Assembly (NCBI RefSeq): GCF_937920395.1
Contig: NZ_CALEVF010000170.1
Coordinates: forward strand, 1-19,571
DNA length: 19,571 nucleotides
DNA from: an uncultured Clostridium sp.
GTDB lineage: Bacteria; Bacillota; Clostridia; Clostridiales; Clostridiaceae
Direction of reading: 5' to 3'
Of the stretch, positions 7,660-14,995 are shown piece by piece (position 1 is the first letter of the stretch; each line of letters starts with the position of its first letter). The position numbers and the translations under genes are program-made. The notes below the pieces were generated by a model. It saw only the letters and a list, made by a program, of their open reading frames with translations, was not told where the DNA came from and did no database searches.

Positions 7660-8100
7660 TTGACGGATTATTATGAATTTTTTCATCAACTTTTAAAACT
7701 TTCTAGAAATGTTGTTAGCGACTTCAATAAGAAAAGTAGTGTACATAACCTTCATCATTCTCAGTGGAGAATTATATGCTTTTTAAAAGAAGCTGGTCCT
7801 TCTACGCTTGTGGAAATTGCTACTTATTTAAGTGTAGAAAAATCTTCAGTTACTCGGGCTGTATATCGTCTAAGCAAGAGTGAATTCATTAAGGAAGTGT
7901 CAGGAAAGGATAAGAGGGAAAGAAGAATCAAACTAAGTGATTTAGGAGAAGAAGCATATGTTTTAGGTTACGCAATTGCAGTGAAATTTGACTGCCATGC
8001 TATGAGAGGTATTTCAAAGGAGGAGCTAGAAACTACATTTCAAGTGTTACTAAAGATAAAAGACAATATAAAAAATGAACCTGGAGGAAAAAATGAATAA
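7660..8100 (+). CDS. MarR-family transcriptional regulator
   Basis: A 146-residue winged-helix regulator, probably a repressor of its own operon with the exporter that follows. The MarR core is clear: helices around residues 28-60 (HHSQWRIICFLKEAGPSTLVEIATYL), the recognition helix SVEKSSVTRAVYRLSKSEFI, and the wing with the diagnostic KDKRERRIKLSDLGEE. The start codon is TTG at 7660, seven bases after an excellent AAAGGAGG; no ATG fits. The stop overlaps the exporter start by eight bases, so regulator and exporter are translationally coupled. The ligand is unknown; a toxic substrate of the exporter is the usual case. Confidence 0.9.
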   Translation: MTDYYEFFHQLLKLSRNVVSDFNKKSSVHNLHHSQWRIICFLKEAGPSTLVEIATYLSVEKSSVTRAVYRLSKSEFIKEVSGKDKRERRIKLSDLGEEAYVLGYAIAVKFDCHAMRGISKEELETTFQVLLKIKDNIKNEPGGKNE

Positions 8101-9328
8101 AACAAAACTATGGTCTAAAGATTTTACAATTATTACGATAACTACATTTTTTGTTTATCTAACTTTTTACTTATTAATGACTACACTTACTGTTTATGCT
8201 ATTAAACAATTTAGTGCATCGCAAAGCCAAGCTGGACTTGCTTCTAGCATGTTCGTCATTGGTGCACTTTTTTCACGTATTCTAGTAGGAAAATATATTG
8301 AAATAATTGGACGTAGGAAATTAATGCTCACAGGCCTCATTTTATTTTTAATCGCGTCTATATCATATTTTACAGCAGATAATTTGAACTTATTATTAGT
8401 TGTTCGTTTTGTACATGGAGCAGTTTTTGGTATTGCAGCTACAGCAATGGCAACAGCTATAATGGATATTATGCCTAGTGAACGTCGTGGAGAAGGAACA
8501 AGTTACTATTCATTAAGTATAACGCTTGCATCGGCAATTGGACCTTTCTTAGGACTTTATATTACTCAACATGCAAAGTTTGATTCAATATTTGTTGCTT
8601 GTACTGCTTTTTCATTAATCAGTATCGTTGTTATTTTATTTGCAAATATTCCTGAAGCAAAATTAACAAAGAAGCAGATTGAAGGTATGAAAGAATTTAA
8701 ATTGCATGATTTCTTTGAGAAAAAAGCTATTCCTATTTCAATTGTTGCATTTATTATGGGTATAGCTTACTCAGGAATTCTATCTTATATTAATTCATAT
8801 GCACTTGAAATTAACTTAACACAAGCCGCGAGTTTCTTTTTCCTTGTATACTCTGCAGTTTGTCTCATTTCAAGACCACTTACTGGTGAGCTTCTAGATG
8901 GTAAAGGGGATAATACTGTAATGTATCCTTCACTAATATTATTTGTTTTGGGTTTAGGATTAATTAGTCAAGCTAGTAATGGTTTCAGTTTTTTGTTAGC
9001 AGGAGCATTAATAGGTCTTGGTTATGGAACTGTCTATACATGTACCCAGGCCATTGCGGTAAAAGTATCGCCTAAACATAGAGTAGGACTTGCTACTTCA
9101 ACTTTTTTTATAATGATGGATGCAGGAATAGGTGTTGGCCCTTTATTAATAGGAACTATAGTACCTATGGTTGGTTTTCGTGGAATGTATATGACACTCG
9201 CTACTATTGTGTTTTTGTCTATCTTTTTGTACTATTTTATACACGGGAAAAAATCATCATTTATACAGCAACATTTAATTGAAAAACAAGAAATAGAGCT
9301 ATATAATATAGATGAAATAACTTCATAA
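8093..9328 (+). CDS. MFS exporter, DHA1-type
   Basis: A 411-residue major-facilitator transporter with about 12 transmembrane helices, likely a proton-driven drug or metabolite exporter of the inner membrane. The motif-A loop between helices 2 and 3 reads GKYIEIIGRRK. The helix-5 region (SLSITLASAIGPFLGLYI) carries the G-rich antiporter-like motif C. The central cytoplasmic loop lies around residues 190-215. I chose ATG 8093, five bases after GGAGG (8083-8087), over the in-frame ATG 8075, which has no ribosome-binding site. It overlaps the end of the MarR gene by eight bases. The substrate cannot be assigned, and sugar or siderophore transport cannot be excluded from sequence alone. Confidence 0.87.
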   Translation: MNKTKLWSKDFTIITITTFFVYLTFYLLMTTLTVYAIKQFSASQSQAGLASSMFVIGALFSRILVGKYIEIIGRRKLMLTGLILFLIASISYFTADNLNLLLVVRFVHGAVFGIAATAMATAIMDIMPSERRGEGTSYYSLSITLASAIGPFLGLYITQHAKFDSIFVACTAFSLISIVVILFANIPEAKLTKKQIEGMKEFKLHDFFEKKAIPISIVAFIMGIAYSGILSYINSYALEINLTQAASFFFLVYSAVCLISRPLTGELLDGKGDNTVMYPSLILFVLGLGLISQASNGFSFLLAGALIGLGYGTVYTCTQAIAVKVSPKHRVGLATSTFFIMMDAGIGVGPLLIGTIVPMVGFRGMYMTLATIVFLSIFLYYFIHGKKSSFIQQHLIEKQEIELYNIDEITS

Positions 9329-9343
9329 TTAAATCAAAAAAAG

Positions 9344-9382
9344 GGGGTTATTGTTTTTTATTCAAAAAACAATGACTCCTTT
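9344..9382 (+). terminator. Intrinsic terminator of the MarR-MFS operon
   Basis: GGGGTTATTGTTTTTT (9344-9359) pairs with AAAAAACAATGACTCC (9364-9379) through 16 positions including two G-U wobbles, with loop ATTC and TTT after it. The T-run is short, but the stem is long and begins 16 bases after the exporter stop. Confidence 0.6.
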
Positions 9383-9407
9383 GATATTAAAAAGGTAAAT
9401 TTAAAAA

Positions 9408-9431
9408 ATAGTGTAAAAAACTTTACATTAT
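9408..9431. promoter_or_regulatory. Dyad upstream of the LysR gene
   Basis: ATAGTGTAAA (9408-9417), spacer AAAC, TTTACATTAT (9422-9431), symmetric except for one G-T position. It is 26 bases before the LysR start and could be its autoregulatory site. The core TGTAAA-N4-TTTACA fits the general T-N11-A shape of LysR boxes. Confidence 0.4.
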
Positions 9432-9456
9432 CTCAATTTTCTAGGAGCTGTGATAT

Positions 9457-10326
9457 ATGAACATAAGAGATTTAGAATATTTTTATTATTTATGTCAAAA
9501 TAAGAGTTTTACAAAAACTGCAGAAATGCTTTTTGTTTCTCAGCCTTCAATAACAATGTCACTAAATAAGATGGAAAAAGAACTAGGAGAAAAACTTATA
9601 ATTAGGAATCATTCTAAAGCACAACTTTCATTAACTGAAGCTGGAGAAATTTTTGAGAAACGAGCACATAATGCACTACATGAAATAAGAGAAGCAAAAC
9701 TTGAAATATCAAGATTAGGTGGTGCAAAAATAAAATTAGGTGTTCCTCCAATTATAGGTGCTTATTTTTTGCCATCATTTATGAAAGAATTAGATGCAAA
9801 TGGTCTTTTGGAATATATTGAACTGGTTGAGACAGGTTCCACCGTGATGAAAGATTTATTAGCCACTGGTGAAGTTGATATTGCATTAATAGGTTCAAGT
9901 ACACCTATTAATAATAATGATCTCAATACCACTATTTTAAAAAAAGACCAATTTATGGTTTGTACGAGTAATAATCATCTACTTTCAAATAAACATAAAA
10001 TCAACTTTAATGAGCTTAAAGATGAGCGTTTTATAGTCTTAGGTGATTCATATATTCATAATAAAATATTAAAAGATCTTTGTTTAAAGAATGGTATTTC
10101 AACGAAGAATTTCTATTATACAGCTGAAATACAAACTGCAAAGTCGCTAATAGCTTCTGGAATTGGTATAGGGATAATGATTAATATGGCAGTAGAAAAT
10201 ATGATATCAATAAAAACAATATCTTTAGTTCCTGCTATAAATTTTTATATATCTATTGCTGTAAAAAAAGAACATTATATGACATCAAAAGAAAAAAAGA
10301 TAATAGAAATCATGCTTACAAAATAA
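9457..10326 (+). CDS. LysR-family transcriptional regulator
   Basis: A 289-residue regulator. The N-terminal winged helix spans residues 1-60 (MNIRDLEYFYYLCQNKSFTKTAEMLFVSQPSITMSLNKMEKELG), followed by the linker helix. The effector-binding domain runs from about residue 91 to the end (IKLGVPPIIGAYFLPSF). The opening residues resemble those of MleR-type malolactic-fermentation activators as I remember them, but no malate genes are present and I do not assign that role. Start: TAGGAG nine bases before the ATG. The nearest upstream gene ends in a terminator and the next gene downstream is convergent, so its target is not evident; the exporter or the gene itself are candidates. Confidence 0.9.
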   Translation: MNIRDLEYFYYLCQNKSFTKTAEMLFVSQPSITMSLNKMEKELGEKLIIRNHSKAQLSLTEAGEIFEKRAHNALHEIREAKLEISRLGGAKIKLGVPPIIGAYFLPSFMKELDANGLLEYIELVETGSTVMKDLLATGEVDIALIGSSTPINNNDLNTTILKKDQFMVCTSNNHLLSNKHKINFNELKDERFIVLGDSYIHNKILKDLCLKNGISTKNFYYTAEIQTAKSLIASGIGIGIMINMAVENMISIKTISLVPAINFYISIAVKKEHYMTSKEKKIIEIMLTK

Positions 10327-10343
10327 ACAATGGTAAGCATGAT
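10309..10343 (+). other. Hairpin over the LysR stop codon
   Basis: The perfect 11-bp arms ATCATGCTTAC (10309-10319) and GTAAGCATGAT (10333-10343) enclose the stop codon. No T-run follows on either strand, so this is not a canonical terminator. It may stabilise the 3' end of the message or work with a factor. Confidence 0.5.
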
Positions 10344-10440
10344 TATGTGTTCCAAGTAATTTACAGTAAATGCAGCTATATTATAATAAGTTGCATTAGA
10401 ATATTATTCTTATATAAAATATTGAAACCTCTAACATAAT

Positions 10441-12126
10441 TTAACCCTCCTTCGATACAGATTCCTTAATCTTCTTCAAGTGTTTCATTACATCATTTGC
10501 ACCACGACCAAAGTAATCATGTAATTTTACATACTCTTTATAAATTGCTTCATAAGCCTTTACATTTTCTGGAATCGGTTTTATTGAGTTTTCTTTAAGT
10601 CTTGCCATTTTCTTTGATGCCTCTTGTATAGTATCATATCCAAAAGCTTCCGTGCCAGCAGCAACGGCTGCAAACATTGCGGCTCCAATTGCAGGTGCTT
10701 GATGATGCTCTGATATAAACATTTCTTTATTAGTAACATCAGCATAAATTTGATTTAACATTTGATTTCTGTGAGGTAACCCACCACAAACCGTTAAAGT
10801 GTCAATTGGAACACCATTTTCTTCAAAAGTATCTATGATCAAACGTTTACCAAATGCTGTAGCTTCGATTAAAGCCCTATATATTTCTTCTGGTTTTGTA
10901 TCCATATTCATTCCAAGTACTAGACCAGTTAAATCCGTATCTACTAGTATTGAACGATTCCCATTCCACCAATCTAATGCTATTAATCCACTCTCACCAA
11001 TTTTTAGCTTATTAGCCTTTGCTTCAAGTAACTGGTGAATATTTAAGCCCTTTTTCTCTGCCTCTTTGAAATACCTTTCTGGAACCTGGTTATCAACAAA
11101 CCATCCAAAAATATCTCCAACTGCATTCTGACCAGATTCATAAGCATAAAATCCTGGTACAGCACCATCTTTAACTACACCACACATACCAGGTACTGGT
11201 ATTTCTTTTTCTCCAAGTGTGATATCACATGTAGATGTACCCATAATATTAAGCATTGTTCTTGGTTTTACAACTCCAGTTGGTGCAACTGAAACATGAG
11301 CATCCACATTTCCAACTCCTACTGCAATTCCTACATTTAAACCGGTAGCCTTAGCTATCTTTTCAAGAAGTCCACCTGCTTTAGTTCCTACAGGATAAAA
11401 CTTAGTTCCAATTTTCTCCTCTATTACATTTTCCATTAGAGGATTTAGTTCTTTAAAAAATTCATTGCTTGGAAATCCTGTCTCGGCATTCCATATTGCT
11501 TTATAACCTGCTGTTGTTGCATTCTTTATTTTATTTCCAGTTAACTGCCAAGTCAACCAATCTGTTGCTTCCATAAAGTCATCCATAGCTGCGTATACCT
11601 CAGGTGCTTCTTCAACTATTTGCATAAGTTTTGGAAATAACCATTCTGATGATATTTTACCACCATAATACTTAAGCCATGGTTCACTGCGTTTTGTGGC
11701 TATTTCATTTAATCTATCTGCTTGATCTTGCGCTGCATGATGTTTCCAAAGTTTAACCCATGCATGTGGGTTATCATGCCACTTTTTTATATTCATCAAA
11801 GGAGTACCATCATTCTTTACAGGAAGTACAGTGCATGATGTAAAATCAATAGCTACACCTATAATATCATCCTTTGAAATTGTTTTCGTTGCCGCGTTAA
11901 CTGCCTCTTTAACTGTTGCTATAAAACATTCATAATAATCATTTGGATCTTGAAGCGCCCAATTGTTACCTAATTTAATTGTAGTTCCCGGTAAGGTTTC
12001 ATCAATTACCGCACTTGGGTAATTTTTTACTGCAGATGATACAACTTTTCCATTATCTAAGTTTACAACCACTGCCCTTGAAGACAAAGTTCCGTAGTCA
12101 ACTCCAACTGTATATTTTGTTGTCAT
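10441..12126 (-). CDS. araB: L-ribulokinase
   Basis: ATP-dependent kinase converting L-ribulose to L-ribulose-5-phosphate in L-arabinose catabolism; cytoplasmic. It is a FGGY-family sugar kinase of 561 residues, the usual AraB length. The N-terminal actin-fold phosphate loop is VGVDYGTLSSRAVVV (7-21). AraB-type landmarks include WALQDPNDYYE, the substrate-region segment KWHDNPHAWVKLWKHHAA, YESGQNAVGDIFGW in the second domain, and the C-terminal motif TVCGGLPHRNQMLNQIYAD (near 445-463). I chose ATG 12126, preceded by GGGAGGTC at 8-base spacing. A longer reading from 12159 would begin at the predicted transcript start inside the operator and cre region. It is divergent from araR and controlled by two AraR boxes and a cre site. 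araA and araD are not in the window. Confidence 0.93.
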   Translation of the reverse strand: MTTKYTVGVDYGTLSSRAVVVNLDNGKVVSSAVKNYPSAVIDETLPGTTIKLGNNWALQDPNDYYECFIATVKEAVNAATKTISKDDIIGVAIDFTSCTVLPVKNDGTPLMNIKKWHDNPHAWVKLWKHHAAQDQADRLNEIATKRSEPWLKYYGGKISSEWLFPKLMQIVEEAPEVYAAMDDFMEATDWLTWQLTGNKIKNATTAGYKAIWNAETGFPSNEFFKELNPLMENVIEEKIGTKFYPVGTKAGGLLEKIAKATGLNVGIAVGVGNVDAHVSVAPTGVVKPRTMLNIMGTSTCDITLGEKEIPVPGMCGVVKDGAVPGFYAYESGQNAVGDIFGWFVDNQVPERYFKEAEKKGLNIHQLLEAKANKLKIGESGLIALDWWNGNRSILVDTDLTGLVLGMNMDTKPEEIYRALIEATAFGKRLIIDTFEENGVPIDTLTVCGGLPHRNQMLNQIYADVTNKEMFISEHHQAPAIGAAMFAAVAAGTEAFGYDTIQEASKKMARLKENSIKPIPENVKAYEAIYKEYVKLHDYFGRGANDVMKHLKKIKESVSKEG

Positions 12127-12144
12127 TTTATTGACCTCCCTTTT

Positions 12145-12158
12145 AGTAATCGCTTTCA
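12145..12158. promoter_or_regulatory. cre site (CcpA) at the araB start point
   Basis: AGTAATCGCTTTCA matches the cre consensus TGWNANCGNTNWCA at 13 of 14 positions. It sits six bases downstream of the araB -10 in the direction of transcription, covering the predicted start point, where CcpA would block initiation when preferred sugars are present. Confidence 0.7.
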
Positions 12159-12164
12159 ATACAA

Positions 12165-12193
12165 ATTATAGTATTTATTCGTACTAATGTCAA
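12165..12193 (-). promoter_or_regulatory. araB promoter
   Basis: On the minus strand, a perfect TTGACA (12193-12188), a 17-base spacer and a perfect TATAAT (12170-12165). The spacer is almost entirely occupied by an AraR box, so repressor and polymerase should exclude each other. Confidence 0.88.
12173..12188. promoter_or_regulatory. AraR operator, araB proximal
   Basis: ATTTATTCGTACTAAT agrees with the Bacillus subtilis AraR palindrome ATTTGTACGTACAAAT at 13 of 16 positions. It fills the spacer between the araB -35 and -10. Confidence 0.75.
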
Positions 12194-12205
12194 TACCCAT
12201 TAATT

Positions 12206-12221
12206 ATTTATACGTACTAAT
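12206..12221. promoter_or_regulatory. AraR operator, araB distal
   Basis: ATTTATACGTACTAAT matches the AraR palindrome at 14 of 16 positions. It is exactly 33 bp (about three helical turns) from the proximal box, allowing cooperative binding on one face. It also ends 11 bases before the araR -35, so it may contribute to autoregulation. Confidence 0.75.
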
Positions 12222-12232
12222 TTAAAATATCA

Positions 12233-12261
12233 TTGTGAATGGCACTATCATCTGCTATAAT
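12233..12261 (+). promoter_or_regulatory. araR promoter
   Basis: TTGTGA (12233-12238), a 17-base spacer and TATAAT (12256-12261), preceded by TGC, giving an extended -10. The predicted start is near 12268, about 27 bases before the gene. It is divergent from the araB promoter in the same 168-base gap. Confidence 0.75.
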
Positions 12262-12294
12262 ACTTTATGAAATAAATTATTATAGGAGATATAT

Positions 12295-13380
12295 ATGAAA
12301 CACAAATATGAAGAAGTAATAGATAAAATTATTGATTGGGCAATGACTGAAAAATACAAACCAAATGATAAACTACCAACTGAATCCGAATTAATGTCTC
12401 TCTTTAATGTAAGCAGACATACAATAAGAAGAGCTATCAGCGATTTAAATGTTCAGCAATATGTATATAGAATACAAGGTAGCGGCATATATCTTTCTGA
12501 TTGGAAACAAAGCAGCATTCATTTAAAAAAGAATAAAAATATAGGGGTTCTTACAACTCATATATCAAATTATATATTTCCAGATATAATTCGAGGGATT
12601 GAAAGCACTCTATATTCAGAATCTTATTCTCTTTTATTATCATCTACTAGCAACAATATAATGTTTGAAAATAGTAATTTAAAGAATTTGCTTGCACATG
12701 AAATCGATGGTCTTATTTTAGAACCAACAAAAAGTGCGTATCAGATCCATAATTTAGAATATTTGAATAATATATTATCTAAAAATATTCCTATTATTAT
12801 GATTAATGCTTCCTATTATGAAATTAACGTACCCAGTCTTCGGGTTAATGATTTTAATGGTGGCACGATTGCAACTAAGCACTTAATTTCTCTAGGTCAC
12901 ACTAATATAACAGGTATATTTAAAGTTGATGATTCCCAAGGTATTCATAGAATGAATGGGTTTATTACAGAATGTCAAAAAAATGAAATTCCGCCATCGA
13001 CAAATCAAATTTTAACTTACCTTTCAGAAGAAGTAGAAACAATACTTCCGCAAAGAATAGAACTTCTGCTCAAATCTTACAATCGTCCTACAGGAATATT
13101 TTGTTATAATGATGAAATTGCATATATGGTATTAAGTATTGCACATAAATTAAAAATAAGAATTCCAGAAGACCTATCAATTATTGGCTTTGATGATTCG
13201 ATGCTCTCAAGAATTATGGATCCAAAACTAACCACCATTACACATCCAAAAGAACAAATGGGTAAGGACGCTGCTAATTTAATAATAAAATTAATTAATA
13301 ATAATAATAAATTTGACGACAGTGATTCTATATTATATCAACCGACTCTTGTTATTCGAGATTCAACAACATCACATTAA
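12295..13380 (+). CDS. araR: Arabinose repressor AraR (GntR/LacI hybrid)
   Basis: A 361-residue repressor of L-arabinose genes, released by arabinose. It has the hybrid architecture that defines AraR. A GntR-type winged helix covers residues 1-68 (KLPTESELMSLFNVSRHTIRRAISDLN, then GSGIYL). A LacI/GalR-type sugar-binding domain covers about 80-361 (IGVLTTHISNYIFPDIIRGIE, then FCYNDEIAYMVLSIA, then ISIIGFDDSMLSRIMDPKLTTI). Length and order match Bacillus AraR. Four AraR-type palindromes in the neighbouring promoters support the call. Start: AGGAG six bases before ATG 12295. It is divergent from araB and followed by a strong terminator, then the symporter gene with its own promoter. Confidence 0.93.
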   Translation: MKHKYEEVIDKIIDWAMTEKYKPNDKLPTESELMSLFNVSRHTIRRAISDLNVQQYVYRIQGSGIYLSDWKQSSIHLKKNKNIGVLTTHISNYIFPDIIRGIESTLYSESYSLLLSSTSNNIMFENSNLKNLLAHEIDGLILEPTKSAYQIHNLEYLNNILSKNIPIIMINASYYEINVPSLRVNDFNGGTIATKHLISLGHTNITGIFKVDDSQGIHRMNGFITECQKNEIPPSTNQILTYLSEEVETILPQRIELLLKSYNRPTGIFCYNDEIAYMVLSIAHKLKIRIPEDLSIIGFDDSMLSRIMDPKLTTITHPKEQMGKDAANLIIKLINNNNKFDDSDSILYQPTLVIRDSTTSH

Positions 13381-13395
13381 AAATAAAACATAACT

Positions 13396-13453
13396 ATAAA
13401 CCATAAACCACAAGCTATTTTAAGATATTATAGTGGTTTATGGTTTATTTTTG
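13396..13453 (+). terminator. araR terminator
   Basis: Perfect 16-bp arms at 13396-13411 and 13433-13448 (core AAACCATAAACCAC / GTGGTTTATGGTTT) with a 21-base loop and Ts to 13453. It lies just after the araR stop and overlaps none of the downstream operators. Confidence 0.85.
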
Positions 13454-13456
13454 TTT

Positions 13457-13472
13457 ATTTGTACCTATAAAT
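13457..13472. promoter_or_regulatory. AraR operator, symporter distal
   Basis: ATTTGTACCTATAAAT matches the AraR palindrome at 14 of 16 positions. It is 33 bp upstream of the proximal box and 12 bases before the -35, the same geometry as at araB. Confidence 0.75.
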
Positions 13473-13484
13473 GTTATATTATTA

Positions 13485-13513
13485 TTGACATTTGTACGTA
13501 TATATATTATCAT
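13485..13513 (+). promoter_or_regulatory. Promoter of the arabinose symporter gene
   Basis: TTGACA (13485-13490), a 17-base spacer and TATCAT (13508-13513). The spacer is occupied by an AraR box beginning at the last base of the -35, as in the araB promoter. Confidence 0.8.
13490..13505. promoter_or_regulatory. AraR operator, symporter proximal
   Basis: ATTTGTACGTATATAT matches the AraR palindrome at 14 of 16 positions and fills the spacer between -35 and -10 of the symporter promoter. Confidence 0.78.
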
Positions 13514-13518
13514 AATCT

Positions 13519-13532
13519 TGTAATCGCTTGCA
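13519..13532. promoter_or_regulatory. cre site (CcpA) at the symporter start point
   Basis: TGTAATCGCTTGCA matches the cre consensus TGWNANCGNTNWCA at 13 of 14 positions. It begins six bases after the -10 and covers the predicted start point. It is nearly the same sequence as the araB cre site. Confidence 0.72.
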
Positions 13533-13618
13533 AAACTGATAATAAAAAATAATAAAATGATAAATATAACATATGAGGAGCCATTGGTTCGCTTCAAAAG
13601 CTATATAATTTAACACCA

Positions 13619-14860
13619 ATGATGGAAGGTCTAGTAATTTCAAGTATTATGATTGGTGGTGTTGCTGGTGTTGGTATTTCTGGATTTTTAGGTGATTTCA
13701 TCGGCAGAAAAAAAGTATTAATGTTTGCTGCTGCTTTATTTGGAATATCGGCTCTAGCATCTGCTCTATCACATTCAGTAGAAGCTTTAATTATTGCTCG
13801 AATAATTGGAGGTCTAGGTATTGGTATGGCTTCAGCGTTATCCGTAACTTATATTACAGAATGTGCACCACCTGCAATTCGTGGTAGACTTTCTGCCCTC
13901 TATCAATTATTCACAATATCAGGAATGTGCCTTACATACTTCATGAACCTATGGATTGTAAATATGGGTAGTGATGCTTGGCTTACAACAACTGGATGGC
14001 GCTGGATGCTTGCTTGTGGTATATTCCCATCTTTTGTATTCTTACTAACATTATTTTTCGTTCCAGAAAGTCCACGTTATTTAGTAAAAGCAGGAAAATT
14101 AGATCAGGCTGCTGCTGTACTTAATAAAATTAATGGGCCTGTAATTGGAAAACAAGAATTTAATTCCATTTCCAATTCATTAATAGTTGAAAAAAGTTCG
14201 TCACTTAAACAACTTTTCAAACCAGGACTTCGTAAAGCTTTAGTAATTGGAATTTTCCTTGCCATCTTTAATCAAGCAGTTGGTATGAATTCAATTACAT
14301 ATTATGGCCCTAAAATTTTTGAAATGATAGGTTTTAAAACTAATTCAAGTTTTCTCGCTACAAGCGTTGTAGGTGTTGTAGACGTTTTAGCTACAATCCT
14401 CGCTATGTTCTTAATAGATAAAATTGGGCGTAAGAAGTTAATGTCTATCGGCTCTGCATTAATGGCTATCTTTATGTTATTCATAGGCCTCGCCTTCTAT
14501 ACGCATTACTCAAATGGTATGGTTATTTTATTCTTAATTCTCGGTTTTGTAGCATCATTTTGTATTTCAATGGGTCCAATTCCTTGGATTATGATTACCG
14601 AAATATTTCCTAATTATTTAAGAGCAAGAGCAACAGGCATCGCAACTATGTTCCTATGGGGTGCTAACTGGGCAATCGGACAATTTACTCCAATGCTGCT
14701 TAGTAGTATTGGTGGTGCATTTACCTTTTGGATATTTTGCGGATTAAATGTTCTTTGCTTTATATTCGTTACAACGTCAGTTCCCGAAACCAAAAACAAA
14801 TCATTAGAGGAGATTGAAAAATTCTGGATTCCTAAAAACAAGGAAAAAGAGGTTGCTTAA
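13619..14860 (+). CDS. araE: AraE-type arabinose symporter lacking its N-terminus (probable pseudogene)
   Basis: Sugar-porter MFS protein closely resembling the arabinose:proton symporter AraE. Visible landmarks: motif A GDFIGRKK, YITECAPPAIRGRL, PESPRYL, the helix-7 sugar site NQAVGMNSITYYGP, DKIGRKKL, and the C-terminal PETKNKSLEEIE. Homology starts earlier than this ATG: the in-frame codons 13577-13618 read GAIGSLQKLYNLTP, which fits AraE just before MEGLVISS. They are preceded directly by an in-frame TGA at 13574. About 45 N-terminal residues (all of helix 1 with its GGLxYGYD motif) are absent in every frame, so this is a deletion, not a frameshift. The remaining 413 codons are intact. 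ATG 13619 has no ribosome-binding site; GAGGAG at 13575-13580 is about 38 bases upstream. It is probably inactive, or the result of an assembly error. Promoter, AraR boxes and cre are intact upstream. Confidence 0.85.
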   Translation: MMEGLVISSIMIGGVAGVGISGFLGDFIGRKKVLMFAAALFGISALASALSHSVEALIIARIIGGLGIGMASALSVTYITECAPPAIRGRLSALYQLFTISGMCLTYFMNLWIVNMGSDAWLTTTGWRWMLACGIFPSFVFLLTLFFVPESPRYLVKAGKLDQAAAVLNKINGPVIGKQEFNSISNSLIVEKSSSLKQLFKPGLRKALVIGIFLAIFNQAVGMNSITYYGPKIFEMIGFKTNSSFLATSVVGVVDVLATILAMFLIDKIGRKKLMSIGSALMAIFMLFIGLAFYTHYSNGMVILFLILGFVASFCISMGPIPWIMITEIFPNYLRARATGIATMFLWGANWAIGQFTPMLLSSIGGAFTFWIFCGLNVLCFIFVTTSVPETKNKSLEEIEKFWIPKNKEKEVA

Positions 14861-14995
14861 ATCTAATTGATTTATTATTACAAAATATAATATTGTCATT
14901 AATAATTATCTTAAACCAGTAAATCTTCATAAAATCTACACAACTTATTATTATTATAGACTTAAAAAAATATAGATGAAAGAAGGATGATTATA

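Noticed and set aside
10309..10343. Hairpin at the LysR stop as a terminator
   Set aside because: The stem is perfect, but no T-run follows on either strand, so I list it only as a hairpin.
12127..12159. Longer araB start at 12159 (MKAITKREVNK extension)
   Set aside because: It would begin at the predicted transcript start within the cre region. ATG 12126 has an excellent GGGAGGTC and gives the normal family length.
13573..13608. Short reading frame ATG to TAA (11 codons) over the araE deletion junction
   Set aside because: It has no ribosome-binding site of its own because the GAGGAG lies inside it. It is best explained as a by-product of the deletion, though it ends ten bases before ATG 13619.
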